DNA of 64,000 bases, taken from positions 1 to 64,000 of the forward strand of contig JAZRLR010000029.1 of assembly GCA_045646965.1 (NCBI GenBank). The letters are read 5' to 3'. The notes beneath the pieces are model-generated. The model ran no database searches. It was not told where the DNA came from and was given only the letters and a program-made list of their open reading frames with translations. Of the stretch, positions 52,149 through 61,392 are shown piece after piece; position 1 is the first letter of the stretch; every line of letters starts with the position of its first letter. Position numbers and translations under genes: made by a program. The stretch comes from HGM04593 sp045646965 (lineage in GTDB: Bacteria; Bacteroidota; Bacteroidia; Bacteroidales; Bacteroidaceae).

Positions 52149-52490
52149 TTAATTCTCCTTATTACCTTTAAGATTTCTTCTTTTAGCAGCATACTCGGCA
52201 GCATACTTGTCCAATTTTACAACCAAAGAGCGGATAACGCGCTCGTCGCGGCGATACTGAAGCTCGAGCTTTGAAATAACTTTGGGCTCAGCGTTGAACT
52301 CAAACATTACATAAAAGCCGGTTGATTTCTTCTCAATGGGGTAAGCAAGTTTCTTAAGGCCCCAATTCTCCTCATTGACAATCTCAGCACCTTCAGCAGT
52401 GAGAATGCCCTTGAACTTCTCTACCGCTTCCTTCATCTGAACGTCAGACAAAACGGGAGTTAAAATGAAAACGGTTTCGTATTGATTCAT
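52149..52490 (-). CDS. rpsF: 30S ribosomal protein S6
   Basis: A 113-residue protein with the S6 features MNQYETVFILTPVLSD, GLKKLAYPIEKKSTGFYVMF and the C-terminal RRDERVIRSLVVKLDK. It heads the rpsF-rpsR-rplI operon and has a full Bacteroidota promoter upstream. Confidence 0.97.
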   Translation of the reverse strand: MNQYETVFILTPVLSDVQMKEAVEKFKGILTAEGAEIVNEENWGLKKLAYPIEKKSTGFYVMFEFNAEPKVISKLELQYRRDERVIRSLVVKLDKYAAEYAAKRRNLKGNKEN

Positions 52491-52537
52491 TTTTAATTAA
52501 TAAATAGGTTAAACATTCGTTTACTTAAACGCGGGTG

Positions 52538-52568
52538 CAAAGATAGACATAATTTTTCAATTACCAAA
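52538..52568 (-). promoter_or_regulatory. Promoter of the ribosomal S6-S18-L9 operon
   Basis: Minus-strand TTTG (52565-52568) and TATCTTTG (52538-52545) with exactly 19 bases between them. The leader to rpsF would be about 40 bases. Confidence 0.82.
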
Positions 52569-52832
52569 GTTTTACGCCGTCCTTTTTGCACATTTCCCCA
52601 AAAGCGCCCTGCAGGCGAGACTTCGCGCAGCACTTTGCAGGCTGCGCGATTCGCCACAAAGCCTTTCCACTGCAAACTTGCGCGTCACCACCTTCTTTTT
52701 TACATTATATATAAATTTTAATCAAAAAAAATTTCGTTCTCTAAATATTTATGTGTTTCTTTGCAACGAAATGTGTATTTTACGTAAAGCAGACACATAT
52801 AACCTTCAGGATAATAATTTAAAAAGAGTAAT
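52569..52832. other. Divergent intergenic region between rpsF and a small membrane protein
   Basis: No gene is supported. An 8-bp hairpin CGCGCAGC / GCTGCGCG with a 9-base loop lies at 52624-52648. The right part is AT-rich and must hold the promoter of the 59-residue protein; TTTCTTTG near 52756 is a partial match only. Confidence 0.4.
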
Positions 52833-53012
52833 ATGGCAACAATTATCAAAAACGCAGCACTTGCTTTGATTCTTATCGGAGCACTTATTCTTATCCTCAG
52901 CCACTTCTGCGGCTGGAATAATATCAACGCCGTAAATGTCAGCGCATACGTAGCTATGGTTGTAGGCCTCGTTGCCTACATTATCGCAGGCAAACGCGCT
53001 TTGGAGGAATAA
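52833..53012 (+). CDS. Small two-TM membrane protein, 59 residues
   Basis: The frame encodes MATIIKNAALALILIGALIL and on to GKRALEE with a TAA stop. It has two hydrophobic helices (about 6-23 and 36-52) separated by a short polar loop SHFCGWNNINAVN, and a basic/acidic end. It is followed 24 bases later by a strong terminator, supporting a real monocistronic transcript. Small proteins of this layout are common in Bacteroidales; no function is known to me. Confidence 0.72.
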   Translation: MATIIKNAALALILIGALILILSHFCGWNNINAVNVSAYVAMVVGLVAYIIAGKRALEE

Positions 53013-53036
53013 GAATCCCTGCAAACAAAGAAAAAA

Positions 53037-53055
53037 GCCGTTCCAATGGAACGGC
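53037..53055. terminator. Bidirectional terminator between the small membrane protein and rprY
   Basis: GCCGTTCC-AAT-GGAACGGC, an 8-bp stem with A6 before and T6 after, so it works on both strands. Confidence 0.88.
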
Positions 53056-53067
53056 TTTTTTGCATAA

Positions 53068-53100
53068 TAAAGTAGGAGAACCCCGAGTTCTCCTACTTTA
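53068..53100 (-). terminator. Hairpin directly after rprY
   Basis: A perfect 13-bp stem TAAAGTAGGAGAA / TTCTCCTACTTTA with a 7-base loop, 5 bases past the rprY stop. It lacks a T run of its own but stands just before the terminator at 53037-53055. It may protect the mRNA 3' end or assist termination. Confidence 0.65.
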
Positions 53101-53105
53101 TTATA

Positions 53106-53807
53106 TTATGCCTCCACTTCAGGAGCGATGAGTTTGTATCCCTTTCCGTGGATATTTATAATTTCGATGGAATCATCGGCTTTCAGGTGCTTGCGCAACT
53201 TGGTTATATACACATCCATACTGCGGGCATTGAAGTAATTGTCGTCGGTCCAAACGGTCTTGAGCGCAAAATCACGCTGAAGAATCTCGTTTGTGTGGGC
53301 ACACAGCAGGCTCAAGAGCTCCGACTCCTTTGTGGTAAGCTTGGTGTGCTGGTCATCGATGGTGAGCAACTGCTTCTGTGTGTCGAACTGGAAGCGTCCT
53401 ATTTTATAGAGAGTATTCTCCTTATTCTTCTTTCCGCACACGCGACGCAGAATAGCCTCTATGCGCGACACAAGCACCTCCATACTGAAAGGCTTGGTAA
53501 TGTAATCGTCGGCACCAATCTTGAATCCCTCGAGAATATCCTCGTTCAGAGTCTTCGCGGTGAGGAATATAATAGGTATTTCGGGGTTCACCGCGCGAAT
53601 ATCCTGCGCAAGGGTGAAACCATCCTTCACGGGCATCATAACATCGAGCACGCATATATCGAATTTTCCTTTCGTAAAGGTCTCAAATCCCACTTCACCG
53701 TCGGGACAGAGCTCTGCGTAATATCCCTTTGCCTGCAGATACTCGCGCAAGAGCATACCAAGATTCTCGTCGTCCTCACATAGTAAAATTCTTTGTTTCT
53801 CGTCCAT
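53106..53807 (-). CDS. rprY: Response regulator RprY
   Basis: A 233-residue OmpR-type regulator. The receiver domain (1-120) has E11-D12-D13, phospho-acceptor D55 in ICVLDVMMPVKDG, and the conserved Lys in ADDYITKPFSMEVL. The C-terminal winged helix (135-230) has LTTKESELLSLL and YITKLRKHLK. It lies 7 bases after its kinase RprX. In Bacteroides fragilis this pair was first found through effects on tetracycline resistance and is important for growth. Confidence 0.9.
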   Translation of the reverse strand: MDEKQRILLCEDDENLGMLLREYLQAKGYYAELCPDGEVGFETFTKGKFDICVLDVMMPVKDGFTLAQDIRAVNPEIPIIFLTAKTLNEDILEGFKIGADDYITKPFSMEVLVSRIEAILRRVCGKKNKENTLYKIGRFQFDTQKQLLTIDDQHTKLTTKESELLSLLCAHTNEILQRDFALKTVWTDDNYFNARSMDVYITKLRKHLKADDSIEIINIHGKGYKLIAPEVEA

Positions 53808-53814
53808 AGTTCTT

Positions 53815-55353
53815 TTATTTTAAAGGTAATACAATTACAAAAGTAGTTCCCACTCCCGGCTCGCTCTCGGCCCTTATGGAACCGCGTAGCGCCTGCACAA
53901 TATGCTTCACATAGGCAAGTCCCAAGCCAAAGCCTTTTACATCGTGCAAGTTACCGGTGTGCACACGATAGAATTTATCAAATATCTTTTTCAGGTCCTC
54001 GCGACGTATTCCCACGCCGTTATCCTTTATTGAGAGCATAAAATTGCCCGACTCGTTCCAGGTGCGCACCTCGAGCTCGAGAGGCACCTCCTGACGACGG
54101 TATTTTACAGCGTTGTCCAGAAGGTTAAACACCACGTTGGTAAAGTGCATCTCATCGACATACACAAAGGGATCGTCGGCATTGAGAGCCCAGGTGAGGC
54201 GGCCGCCCTTCTGTTCCACTTTCACGGCAAAGGTCTTCACGATACCCGAGATAAGTTCGTTGGCATCGAGTTCCTTCATTTTGAGCGACGCGGTGTCTTT
54301 ATCATCAAACATAGACATCTGCAGCACCTTGTCCACCTGAAAACGCAAACGCTTCGTCTCGCTCGCTATCACACCCGACAGCTTGCCGAACATCTCGGGC
54401 GACTTTGCCACCGAGCCGTCCTGCAGCATCTGCGCCGCAAGCGATATTGTGGATATGGGAGTCTTAAACTCGTGCGTCATATTATTTATGAAGTCATTCT
54501 TCATTTCGGTTATCTTTTTATGCCTTATCGCCATATACAACGTAATCACAAATGTTATTAAAAGAACAAAAGTGAATATTATGGACGGAATCATAAATTT
54601 AACCGAACTGTAAATATATTTGTTCAAGACCGAGGTGGGGAAATTAACCTCCAGCACTCCCATACGCGCGGGAGGATCGTTCTTGAAAATCAGTTCCTTA
54701 TATATATTCTCGTCGGAGCCTGCCGTGTAGTCGGAGCAGCGATAGACCTCCTTGCCGTCGCCACGCAGCACTCTGAAGTGATAAGGCAGCACTATTCCGT
54801 TGTTTGCGAGCTCGCTTTTTATATCGCGGTCGAGCTTTCTGAAGTTTATGCGGCTCTGCAGAGGTTTCTCGCTCGCCTGATAAAGCATATTATACACCAC
54901 CTCGTCGAGCACGGCACGCTGATATTTGTAACGCTTGCTCAAAATATCCATAGAGAGTTTCTGCGCATCGCGCACCGACATATTTCCACGACCGGTATTT
55001 ATTTTAAACTGCGATGCGGTGTTTGTGGGGTTTTTCACAAAAGTCTTGAGCTCAAACGCCGAGAGCACATTACCCCCCTCGGTCGAAGCAAGATAGCTGT
55101 GCTCGAGTTTCAGGAAACCATCTTTTATCTGCCCGCGATGCAAGTCCTTTTGTATATCCTTTGTAAGATATTGACGCATCTCCTCGAGCTCCAAGTTATA
55201 CGCAGCCTGATAGAGACTGCGACGCACACCCTCCTCAAAATGTTCACGACGCATATCTACCATCGCCTCAATGTATGTGAGCTGCAAATAGAGCAATCCC
55301 ACACAACACACGCTCATAATGAGCCCCACTATCCATATCGTATGCTTTTTCAT
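53815..55353 (-). CDS. rprX: Sensor histidine kinase RprX
   Basis: A 512-residue kinase with TM helices at about 7-25 and 252-276 flanking a periplasmic sensor. The His box NNMTHEFKTPIS carries H294. The ATPase has N-box NVVFNLLDNAVKYR, DNGVGIRREDL and the GFGLGLAYVKHIV loop. The start at 55353 (MKKHTIWIVGLIM) is preferred over the frame start at 55395 because it puts the first TM at the N-terminus. It forms an operon with rprY. Confidence 0.9.
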   Translation of the reverse strand: MKKHTIWIVGLIMSVCCVGLLYLQLTYIEAMVDMRREHFEEGVRRSLYQAAYNLELEEMRQYLTKDIQKDLHRGQIKDGFLKLEHSYLASTEGGNVLSAFELKTFVKNPTNTASQFKINTGRGNMSVRDAQKLSMDILSKRYKYQRAVLDEVVYNMLYQASEKPLQSRINFRKLDRDIKSELANNGIVLPYHFRVLRGDGKEVYRCSDYTAGSDENIYKELIFKNDPPARMGVLEVNFPTSVLNKYIYSSVKFMIPSIIFTFVLLITFVITLYMAIRHKKITEMKNDFINNMTHEFKTPISTISLAAQMLQDGSVAKSPEMFGKLSGVIASETKRLRFQVDKVLQMSMFDDKDTASLKMKELDANELISGIVKTFAVKVEQKGGRLTWALNADDPFVYVDEMHFTNVVFNLLDNAVKYRRQEVPLELEVRTWNESGNFMLSIKDNGVGIRREDLKKIFDKFYRVHTGNLHDVKGFGLGLAYVKHIVQALRGSIRAESEPGVGTTFVIVLPLK

Positions 55354-55519
55354 ACAGCAAATATAATCACTGCATCCATAGGTTGTATCACCCATTAACA
55401 GGAATTAATACAAAATTTCTTTTAATTAACAATAGACAAATTTATACTTGCGATATTGACAACTAAAATTTATTACACTTTGCTTTTATTGTAAAAAAGC
55501 GATATATTTTAACAAAAAA

Positions 55520-55543
55520 CCGGCTCGGGAAATCCCGAGCCGG
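55520..55543 (-). terminator. Terminator after the EF-G2 gene
   Basis: A perfect 10-bp GC-rich stem CCGGCTCGGG / CCCGAGCCGG with an AAAT-type loop, followed by TTTTTTGTT on the minus strand, 22 bases past the stop codon. Confidence 0.9.
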
Positions 55544-55564
55544 CAAACAATATGAAAATTTATC

Positions 55565-57718
55565 TTACTCTTCCTCTTTTGCGGCAAACTCTTTCATAAG
55601 CTTATCCTGAACATCGGTAGGAACAAGTTCATAAGACGAAGGCGACATAATAAACGATGCTCTACCACCTGTGAGCGAGCTCAACGAAGTAGAATAAGAA
55701 GCCATCTCTTTCAAGGGAACCTTGGCCATAAGTTTCTCGTAGCCGTTCTCACTCTCCATACCCATAATCATACCGCGGCGTCCCTGAATATCGCTCATTA
55801 CGTCACCCATCTTGTCAGAGGGAACAAATACCTCTACATCATAGATGGGCTCAAGAATTTTGGGACCTGCGTTGCGGAACGCCTCGCTGAAGGCATTGCG
55901 GCCTGCAAGCATAAACGAAACCTCGTTAGAATCTACGGGGTGCATCTTTCCGTCGTATACAATCACGCGCACATCACGGGCATAAGAACCGGTGAGCGGG
56001 CCGCGCTCCATACGCTCCATAATACCTTTGAGAATAGCGGGCATAAAGCGGGCGTCGATAGAACCTCCCACGGTGCTGTTTACAAATACCAGCTTGCCAC
56101 CCCACTCGAGATTTATTTCCTCGGTGCCTTTTGCAGTAACCTTGAACTCCTGACCGTTGAAACGGTAAACATCGGACATAGGCTTGCCCTCCTCGTAGGG
56201 CTCCACAATGAGGTGAACCTCACCAAACTGACCTGCACCACCGCTCTGTTTCTTGTGACGATAGTCGGCACGGGCAGCCTTTGTGATAGTCTCACGATAG
56301 GGAATCTTGGGCTCCTCGTACACAATCTGAATCTTCTCAACGTGCTCCAAACGCCATTTGAGTGTGCGCAAGTGGAACTCACCTTGGCCATAGACAATTG
56401 TCTGACGCAACTCTTTCGACTGCTCCACACGCCAAGTGGGATCCTCCTCGTGCATACGGTTGAGCGCCTGCATAAGTTTCTCCATCTCACCCTCGTTCAC
56501 GGGACGGATGGCACGTGAGTATTTAGAAGCGGGATATTTTACAAGGACAAATTTATTATTTGCATCTTTGTCGTTAAGAGTGTTACCGATGCGTACATCT
56601 TTCAATTTAACTGTACAGCCGAGGTCACCCGCTTTCAGCTCATCTACGGCTGTGCGGTTTGCACCTGCGCTGCAATATATCTGTGCTATACGCTCTTTTG
56701 AACCGCGGTCGGCATTCACAAAGTCCATACCGGGTTTCAAAGTTCCGCTAATTACCTTAAAGTAGTTCACCTCGCCGATGTGGGGCTCCACCGATGTCTT
56801 GTAGAAGAAGAGCGATGTGGGAGCCGAACTGTCATAGGGAACTGTCTCGCCGTCGGAATTTACGGGCTGCGGCACGTCATCTACCTCGGGAGCTACGTTG
56901 GCAAGGAACTCAAGCAGACGGCCCACTGCAACGTCGGTACCTGCAGAGCAGCAAAGAACGGGATATACACTGCCTGTAGAGAGACCGAGGCGTGCACCCA
57001 TACGAATTTCGTCGGTAGTGAGGTCGTCAGAGTCGAAGAATTTGTTCATAAGCTCCTCCTCGTTCTCGGCAGCCTTCTCAACAAGTTCTGTGTGCAGAGC
57101 TTTTGCTTTCTCAAGCTGGTCGGCAGGGATATCCTCCACGATAGGAGCCTCACCCTCACCCTTCCAAGTGAGTTTTTTCATCAACAGAACGTCGATGATT
57201 GAATTGAAACCGGGGCCCGAAGCCACAGGATACTGCACGGGCACCACTTTTGAGCCATAGATAGTTTGCAACTGCTCTATAACATTCTCATAGTCGCACT
57301 TTTCATTGTCTACCTGATTGACTACAAACATTGCAGGTTTTTTCAACTTCTGCACATAGCGGAAACAGTTCTGTGTTCCCACCTCAACACCATACTGACC
57401 GTTGATTACAACCATAGCGAGGTTACATACTTCGAGAGCACACACCATACCGCCTGCAAAGTCGTCGGAACCCGGGCAATCTATGAGGTTCAGTTTTTTG
57501 CCCGCCTGCTCCACCTGAAAAACTGTTGTAAACACAGAGTAACCATATTCCTGTTCAACAGGGAAATAGTCGCTCACGGTATTCTTGGCCTCTACCGTGC
57601 CTCTACGTTTTATAATACCACCCTCAAAGAGCATAGCCTCGGTGAGAGTGGTTTTTCCAGAGCCGGAACATCCTACAATCGCAATGTTCTTGATTTCGTT
57701 AGTTTGATAAGTTTTCAT
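55565..57718 (-). CDS. EF-G paralogue of the EF-G2 type, predicted to lack GTPase activity
   Basis: A 717-residue, full-length five-domain elongation factor G homologue. The G1 loop is GCSGSGKT (16-23) instead of AHIDAGKT. The G3 motif reads DCPGSDDF (80-87), so the catalytic His of DTPGHVDF is a Ser. The G4 motif reads NQVD (124-127) instead of NKxD. Domains II-V appear complete (for example the domain IV to V region ending in PSSYELVPTDVQDKLM). In B. thetaiotaomicron the paralogue EF-G2 translocates without GTP hydrolysis and is induced under carbon starvation; this protein has the same hallmarks. The start at 57718 (MKTYQTNEIKN) is preferred over the frame start at 57811. Confidence 0.9.
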   Translation of the reverse strand: MKTYQTNEIKNIAIVGCSGSGKTTLTEAMLFEGGIIKRRGTVEAKNTVSDYFPVEQEYGYSVFTTVFQVEQAGKKLNLIDCPGSDDFAGGMVCALEVCNLAMVVINGQYGVEVGTQNCFRYVQKLKKPAMFVVNQVDNEKCDYENVIEQLQTIYGSKVVPVQYPVASGPGFNSIIDVLLMKKLTWKGEGEAPIVEDIPADQLEKAKALHTELVEKAAENEEELMNKFFDSDDLTTDEIRMGARLGLSTGSVYPVLCCSAGTDVAVGRLLEFLANVAPEVDDVPQPVNSDGETVPYDSSAPTSLFFYKTSVEPHIGEVNYFKVISGTLKPGMDFVNADRGSKERIAQIYCSAGANRTAVDELKAGDLGCTVKLKDVRIGNTLNDKDANNKFVLVKYPASKYSRAIRPVNEGEMEKLMQALNRMHEEDPTWRVEQSKELRQTIVYGQGEFHLRTLKWRLEHVEKIQIVYEEPKIPYRETITKAARADYRHKKQSGGAGQFGEVHLIVEPYEEGKPMSDVYRFNGQEFKVTAKGTEEINLEWGGKLVFVNSTVGGSIDARFMPAILKGIMERMERGPLTGSYARDVRVIVYDGKMHPVDSNEVSFMLAGRNAFSEAFRNAGPKILEPIYDVEVFVPSDKMGDVMSDIQGRRGMIMGMESENGYEKLMAKVPLKEMASYSTSLSSLTGGRASFIMSPSSYELVPTDVQDKLMKEFAAKEEE

Positions 57719-57931
57719 ATTATTTTTTTGTTTTAAACAAGACCGCAAAAAAGATAAGCAACGGCTGATAACCATTATCCTGACGGCAATGTTTTTACCC
57801 GCCCTGCTCATCCACGCACTCTTGCCTGGTTAGTTAAGTTGGTTAAGTTATAAAAGCGGTAGCAATGTAGGAATTTTCGAGAAAAAAAGCAAATAGAAAG
57901 AGAAGGTTTTTCAAAAAAGATAGAAAAAAGG
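57719..57931. other. Divergent intergenic region between EF-G2 and hemW
   Basis: It holds the regulatory regions of both genes. The EF-G2 side has GGTTAAGTTATAA and GTTAAGTTGG as near repeats at 57830-57850. No full TAnnTTTG box for EF-G2 was found, which is consistent with activator-dependent expression, but no activator site can be named. Confidence 0.35.
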
Positions 57932-57939
57932 TATCTTCG
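57932..57939 (+). promoter_or_regulatory. Putative -7 element of hemW
   Basis: TATCTTCG, one base off TAnnTTTG, 31 bases before the hemW start; the -33 region (TTTTTCAAAA near 57907) is weak. Confidence 0.5.
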
Positions 57940-57970
57940 CAAACCAATTTAGCATTTTTTAATAAAAACG

Positions 57971-59101
57971 ATGGCTGTACTATATATACACATACCTTTC
58001 TGCAAGCAACGATGCCGATACTGCGCTTTCTACTCCACCACCCTGCACACCCTGCAGCAGGAGTACGTGACCGCGCTCTGCAAGGAGCTTGCGATGCGCA
58101 CCGGGTATGCGGGCAACGAGATATCCACGATATATTTCGGGGGAGGCACACCGTCGCTGCTCACCGATGCACAACTGCGCCAAATTACCGATACTATAAA
58201 AAAGGAGTTCTACATAGCCCCGCAGGCAGAAATTACCATAGAGTGCAACCCCGACGACCTCACCCCCGAGCGTCTGTCGCTGCTGCGCTCCATAGGCTTT
58301 AACCGCATAAGTATGGGCGTGCAGAGTTTCGACGACAAACTGCTGAAGATGCTCGGCCGACGTCACACGGCACAGAGCGCACGCGACGCCGTGGAGGCGG
58401 CCCGTGCCGCAGGGTTCCACAATATAAGCATCGACCTGATGTATGCACTGCCGGGCTCCACAGCCGAGAGCTGGGCAAGCGACCTGCGCACCGCCATAGA
58501 GCTGCACCCGTCACACATTTCGGCCTATAACCTCACCTACGAGGAGAATACCCCGCTGCAGCGCGACCTACAACGCGGCGTCATAGAGGAGTTGAGCGAA
58601 GAGGAGAACCTCGAGCAGTTCAACACCCTTGTCGAGGAGCTCGGCAAGGCAGGATACCGCCACTACGAAATATCGAACTTTGCGCTGCCCGGCTGCGAGA
58701 GCCGCCACAACAGCAGCTACTGGGACGACACCCCCTACACAGGCTGCGGAGCCGCGGCCCACTCCTATAACGGAACGTCGCGCGAGTGGAACATCGCAGA
58801 CATAAAAGAGTACATCAAAGGCATAGAGAGCGGCTGCCGCAATTTCGAGACAGAGCACCTCACCCCTGCCGAGCGTTACAACGACACCGTGCTCACCCGT
58901 CTGCGCACGGCTGCCGGCATAAGCCCCGCTGCGGTAAAAGAGAAATTTGGCGACACCTTATATAATTATATGATAAAGGGAGTGCGCAAAGAGGTTGCAG
59001 CAGGCAACCTGCAGCAGTTGCCCGACGGCAGTTTTGCTCTCACAAAGAAAGGTATTTTTGTGAGCGATGCTGTGATAAGAGAACTCATTTTTGTGGAATA
59101 G
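57971..59101 (+). CDS. hemW: Radical SAM heme chaperone HemW
   Basis: A 376-residue radical SAM protein. The FeS cysteines C11, C15 and C18 are in IPFCKQRCRYCAFYS, with the HemN-like features STIYFGGGTPSLL, ECNPDDLTPER, NRISMGVQSFDD and SIDLMYALPG. It lacks the longer C-terminus of HemN and so fits HemW, which inserts heme into respiratory proteins. It is a single gene convergent with glmM. Confidence 0.92.
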   Translation: MAVLYIHIPFCKQRCRYCAFYSTTLHTLQQEYVTALCKELAMRTGYAGNEISTIYFGGGTPSLLTDAQLRQITDTIKKEFYIAPQAEITIECNPDDLTPERLSLLRSIGFNRISMGVQSFDDKLLKMLGRRHTAQSARDAVEAARAAGFHNISIDLMYALPGSTAESWASDLRTAIELHPSHISAYNLTYEENTPLQRDLQRGVIEELSEEENLEQFNTLVEELGKAGYRHYEISNFALPGCESRHNSSYWDDTPYTGCGAAAHSYNGTSREWNIADIKEYIKGIESGCRNFETEHLTPAERYNDTVLTRLRTAAGISPAAVKEKFGDTLYNYMIKGVRKEVAAGNLQQLPDGSFALTKKGIFVSDAVIRELIFVE

Positions 59102-59198
59102 ATTCCGCAAAATATTTCACAGAGAAGCCACGCAAGGGCTACAAAAAATCCGGAGAAAGGGGTGGCCGGCTGCGGATTCTATTATAGAGAGGTAATTT

Positions 59199-60587
59199 TT
59201 ACATCAAGCTGTTTGCAAGAGCGAGAATCTCCTCACCGATAGCATCGGCAGCCTCCTGTGTGGGGCCCTCTGAATAGATGCGGATGATAGGCTCCGTGTT
59301 GCTCTTTCGCAAGTGTACCCAAGTCTCGGGGAAGTCGAGTTTCACACCGTCGATTGTGTTAATCTCGGCCTTGCCTGCGTATGTAGCCTTAATCTTCTCG
59401 AGGATTGCATCTACATCGCAACCGGGCTTGAGGTCGATGCGGTTCTTGCCCATAAAGTATGCGGGATATGTTGCACGCAACTCGCTCACGGTCTTCTTCT
59501 CGTGTGCAAGATGGCTCAAGAACAAGCAGATACCAACCAAAGCGTCGCGACCACTATGGCAAGCGGGATAGATTACTCCGCCGTTGCCCTCGCCGCCGAT
59601 TACGGCGTTCACCTCGCGCATCTTGGTTACCACGTTCACCTCACCCACTGCCGATGCAGCGTACTCACATCCGTGAGCATTGGTTACGTCGCGCAAAGCA
59701 CGTGTAGAGCTCAAGTTAGAAACTGTATTTCCGGGAGTGTGTTTCAATACATAGTCGGCTACGGTTACGAGTGTGTACTCCTCGCCATACATTTCACCGT
59801 TCTCGCAGATGATTGCCAAACGGTCTACATCGGGGTCTACTACAAAGGCTACATCATTGCCGCCCTTTGCCATAAGCCCCATAATATCTCCGAGGTTCTT
59901 TGCAAGAGGCTCGGGGTTGTGCTGGAAGTCACCTGTAGGCTCGCAGTAGAGCTTGTCTACCTTTGTGATACCCAATTTCTCGAACAGCATAGGCAGGATA
60001 ACACCACCTACAGAGTTCACACAATCGATGGCAACCTTGAAGCCGGCAGCCTTTATTGCCTCAACATCCACGAGGGGAAGCGAGAGCACTGCGTCGATGT
60101 GTTTCTCGTTGTATGTCTCGTCGAGACGATATTTACCAAGTGTCTCCACGTCGGCGTAATCGAACTCCTCTGCCTCGGCTATGCGCAAAACCTCCTTACC
60201 CTCGGCTGCATTGAGGAACTCACCCTTCTCGTTGAGAAGCTTGAGCGCGTTCCACTGACGGGGGTTGTGGCTTGCTGTGAGGATGATACCACCACAGGCA
60301 TCCTCCATAGTAACTGCAACCTCGGTTGTGGGAGTAGAAGCAAGGCCGATATCTACTACATCGTAGCCCATACCCATAAGAGTACCGCAAACGATTTTAT
60401 TTACCATATCTCCCGAGAGACGAGCGTCGCGTCCCACAACAATCTTGTTTGTGTTTTTTGTTGTAGTTTTGCGAATCAAGGCTGCATAAGCCGATGTAAG
60501 TTTCACTACGTCAAGGGGAGTCAAGCCCTCATCGGCTCTACCGCCGATTGTGCCTCTGATACCAGAGATTGATTTAATAAGTGTCAT
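59199..60587 (-). CDS. glmM: Phosphoglucosamine mutase
   Basis: A 462-residue alpha-D-phosphohexomutase converting glucosamine-6-P to glucosamine-1-P for peptidoglycan and LPS. The phosphoserine is S106 in ILTASHNP. The Mg loop is VDPDVDRLAI, the sugar loop GEGNGGVIYP, and the phosphate loop RKSNTEPIIRIYSE. The order of domains and the length fit GlmM, though phosphomannomutase activity is not excluded. It starts 22 bases after the DUF4827 gene. Confidence 0.92.
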   Translation of the reverse strand: MTLIKSISGIRGTIGGRADEGLTPLDVVKLTSAYAALIRKTTTKNTNKIVVGRDARLSGDMVNKIVCGTLMGMGYDVVDIGLASTPTTEVAVTMEDACGGIILTASHNPRQWNALKLLNEKGEFLNAAEGKEVLRIAEAEEFDYADVETLGKYRLDETYNEKHIDAVLSLPLVDVEAIKAAGFKVAIDCVNSVGGVILPMLFEKLGITKVDKLYCEPTGDFQHNPEPLAKNLGDIMGLMAKGGNDVAFVVDPDVDRLAIICENGEMYGEEYTLVTVADYVLKHTPGNTVSNLSSTRALRDVTNAHGCEYAASAVGEVNVVTKMREVNAVIGGEGNGGVIYPACHSGRDALVGICLFLSHLAHEKKTVSELRATYPAYFMGKNRIDLKPGCDVDAILEKIKATYAGKAEINTIDGVKLDFPETWVHLRKSNTEPIIRIYSEGPTQEAADAIGEEILALANSLM

Positions 60588-60609
60588 ACGTTAGTTATTT
60601 TATAGTAAG

Positions 60610-61248
60610 TTATCTTTCCAACTGAAAAGTTATGTCGTAAAAGCAAGGATACACATAAGTTGCCGCCTGTGTGGTACCCGAACCGTGCGGTACTATAAGC
60701 CTCACACGCGCCAACTTGTCGGCAGCTGTGGAGCGACCGATGTAGAGGTAGGGCATCACCGCGAGCCAACCCGAAGGCACCGCCGTGGTTCCGTAGTAGG
60801 AATACCACTCGCTGTTACCCGACAGCGAAGCTGTGAAACTGCCGCTCTCGTTGTCCACTCTCATATCGTCGGCGGGCAGATTGCCGTAGCAGTTTGTGGC
60901 AAGCGTGTCGTCGTCCATAATACTATACTCGGTGTAGTAGACAAGAAGGTCGAGACCTGTTCCGTCCTCCACTTTCTTTGCACCGGGCACACCCTTGGGG
61001 TTGCACACAATCTGCGCATATACATCACCGAGCCACACAAACTCGTTATCCTCGACATTGGTAATGCTGTCGGCCTTCAAAAAAGCCGCCTTGCTTATCT
61101 TTTTTATACCATTGTCCTTAATAAAGGCACTTATCGCAGCCTCTTCTCTCTCTTTCATTTCGGAATATGAAACCTCCTCGTCACAAGCCACAAAAAACAT
61201 CGCCACGAGAGAGAGCATCAGCGCACAGAACCATCGGTTATTCATCAT
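60610..61248 (-). CDS. DUF4827 family lipoprotein
   Basis: A 212-residue lipoprotein with a lipobox ending MFFVACDEE (Cys22), then a helical stretch KEREEAAISAFIKDNGIKK and a beta-rich domain with GLDLLVYYTEYSIMDDD, and a C-terminal half resembling an FKBP-like fold (FTASLSGNSEWYSYYG, VPSGWLAVMPYL, VRLIVPHGSG). It is found beside glmM in many Bacteroidales genomes. A peptidyl-prolyl isomerase relic has been suggested by the layout, but the enzyme residues cannot be confirmed. Confidence 0.75.
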   Translation of the reverse strand: MMNNRWFCALMLSLVAMFFVACDEEVSYSEMKEREEAAISAFIKDNGIKKISKAAFLKADSITNVEDNEFVWLGDVYAQIVCNPKGVPGAKKVEDGTGLDLLVYYTEYSIMDDDTLATNCYGNLPADDMRVDNESGSFTASLSGNSEWYSYYGTTAVPSGWLAVMPYLYIGRSTAADKLARVRLIVPHGSGTTQAATYVYPCFYDITFQLER

Positions 61249-61392
61249 AAAATCATCTACAATTTACCTTCGGGCCGTGAATAACCCGAAAAAACATCCA
61301 AAAATACAATTCGGTTGCGAAATTACAAAAACAAATTATATTTTTTTGGTAATAAATGTTATAATATATGTAAAAAAACTTACAGCGCGCAG

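Noticed and set aside
59313..60572. A 419-codon open frame opposite glmM
   Set aside because: glmM is fully supported by motifs over its whole length; the antisense frame shows no family and no promoter.
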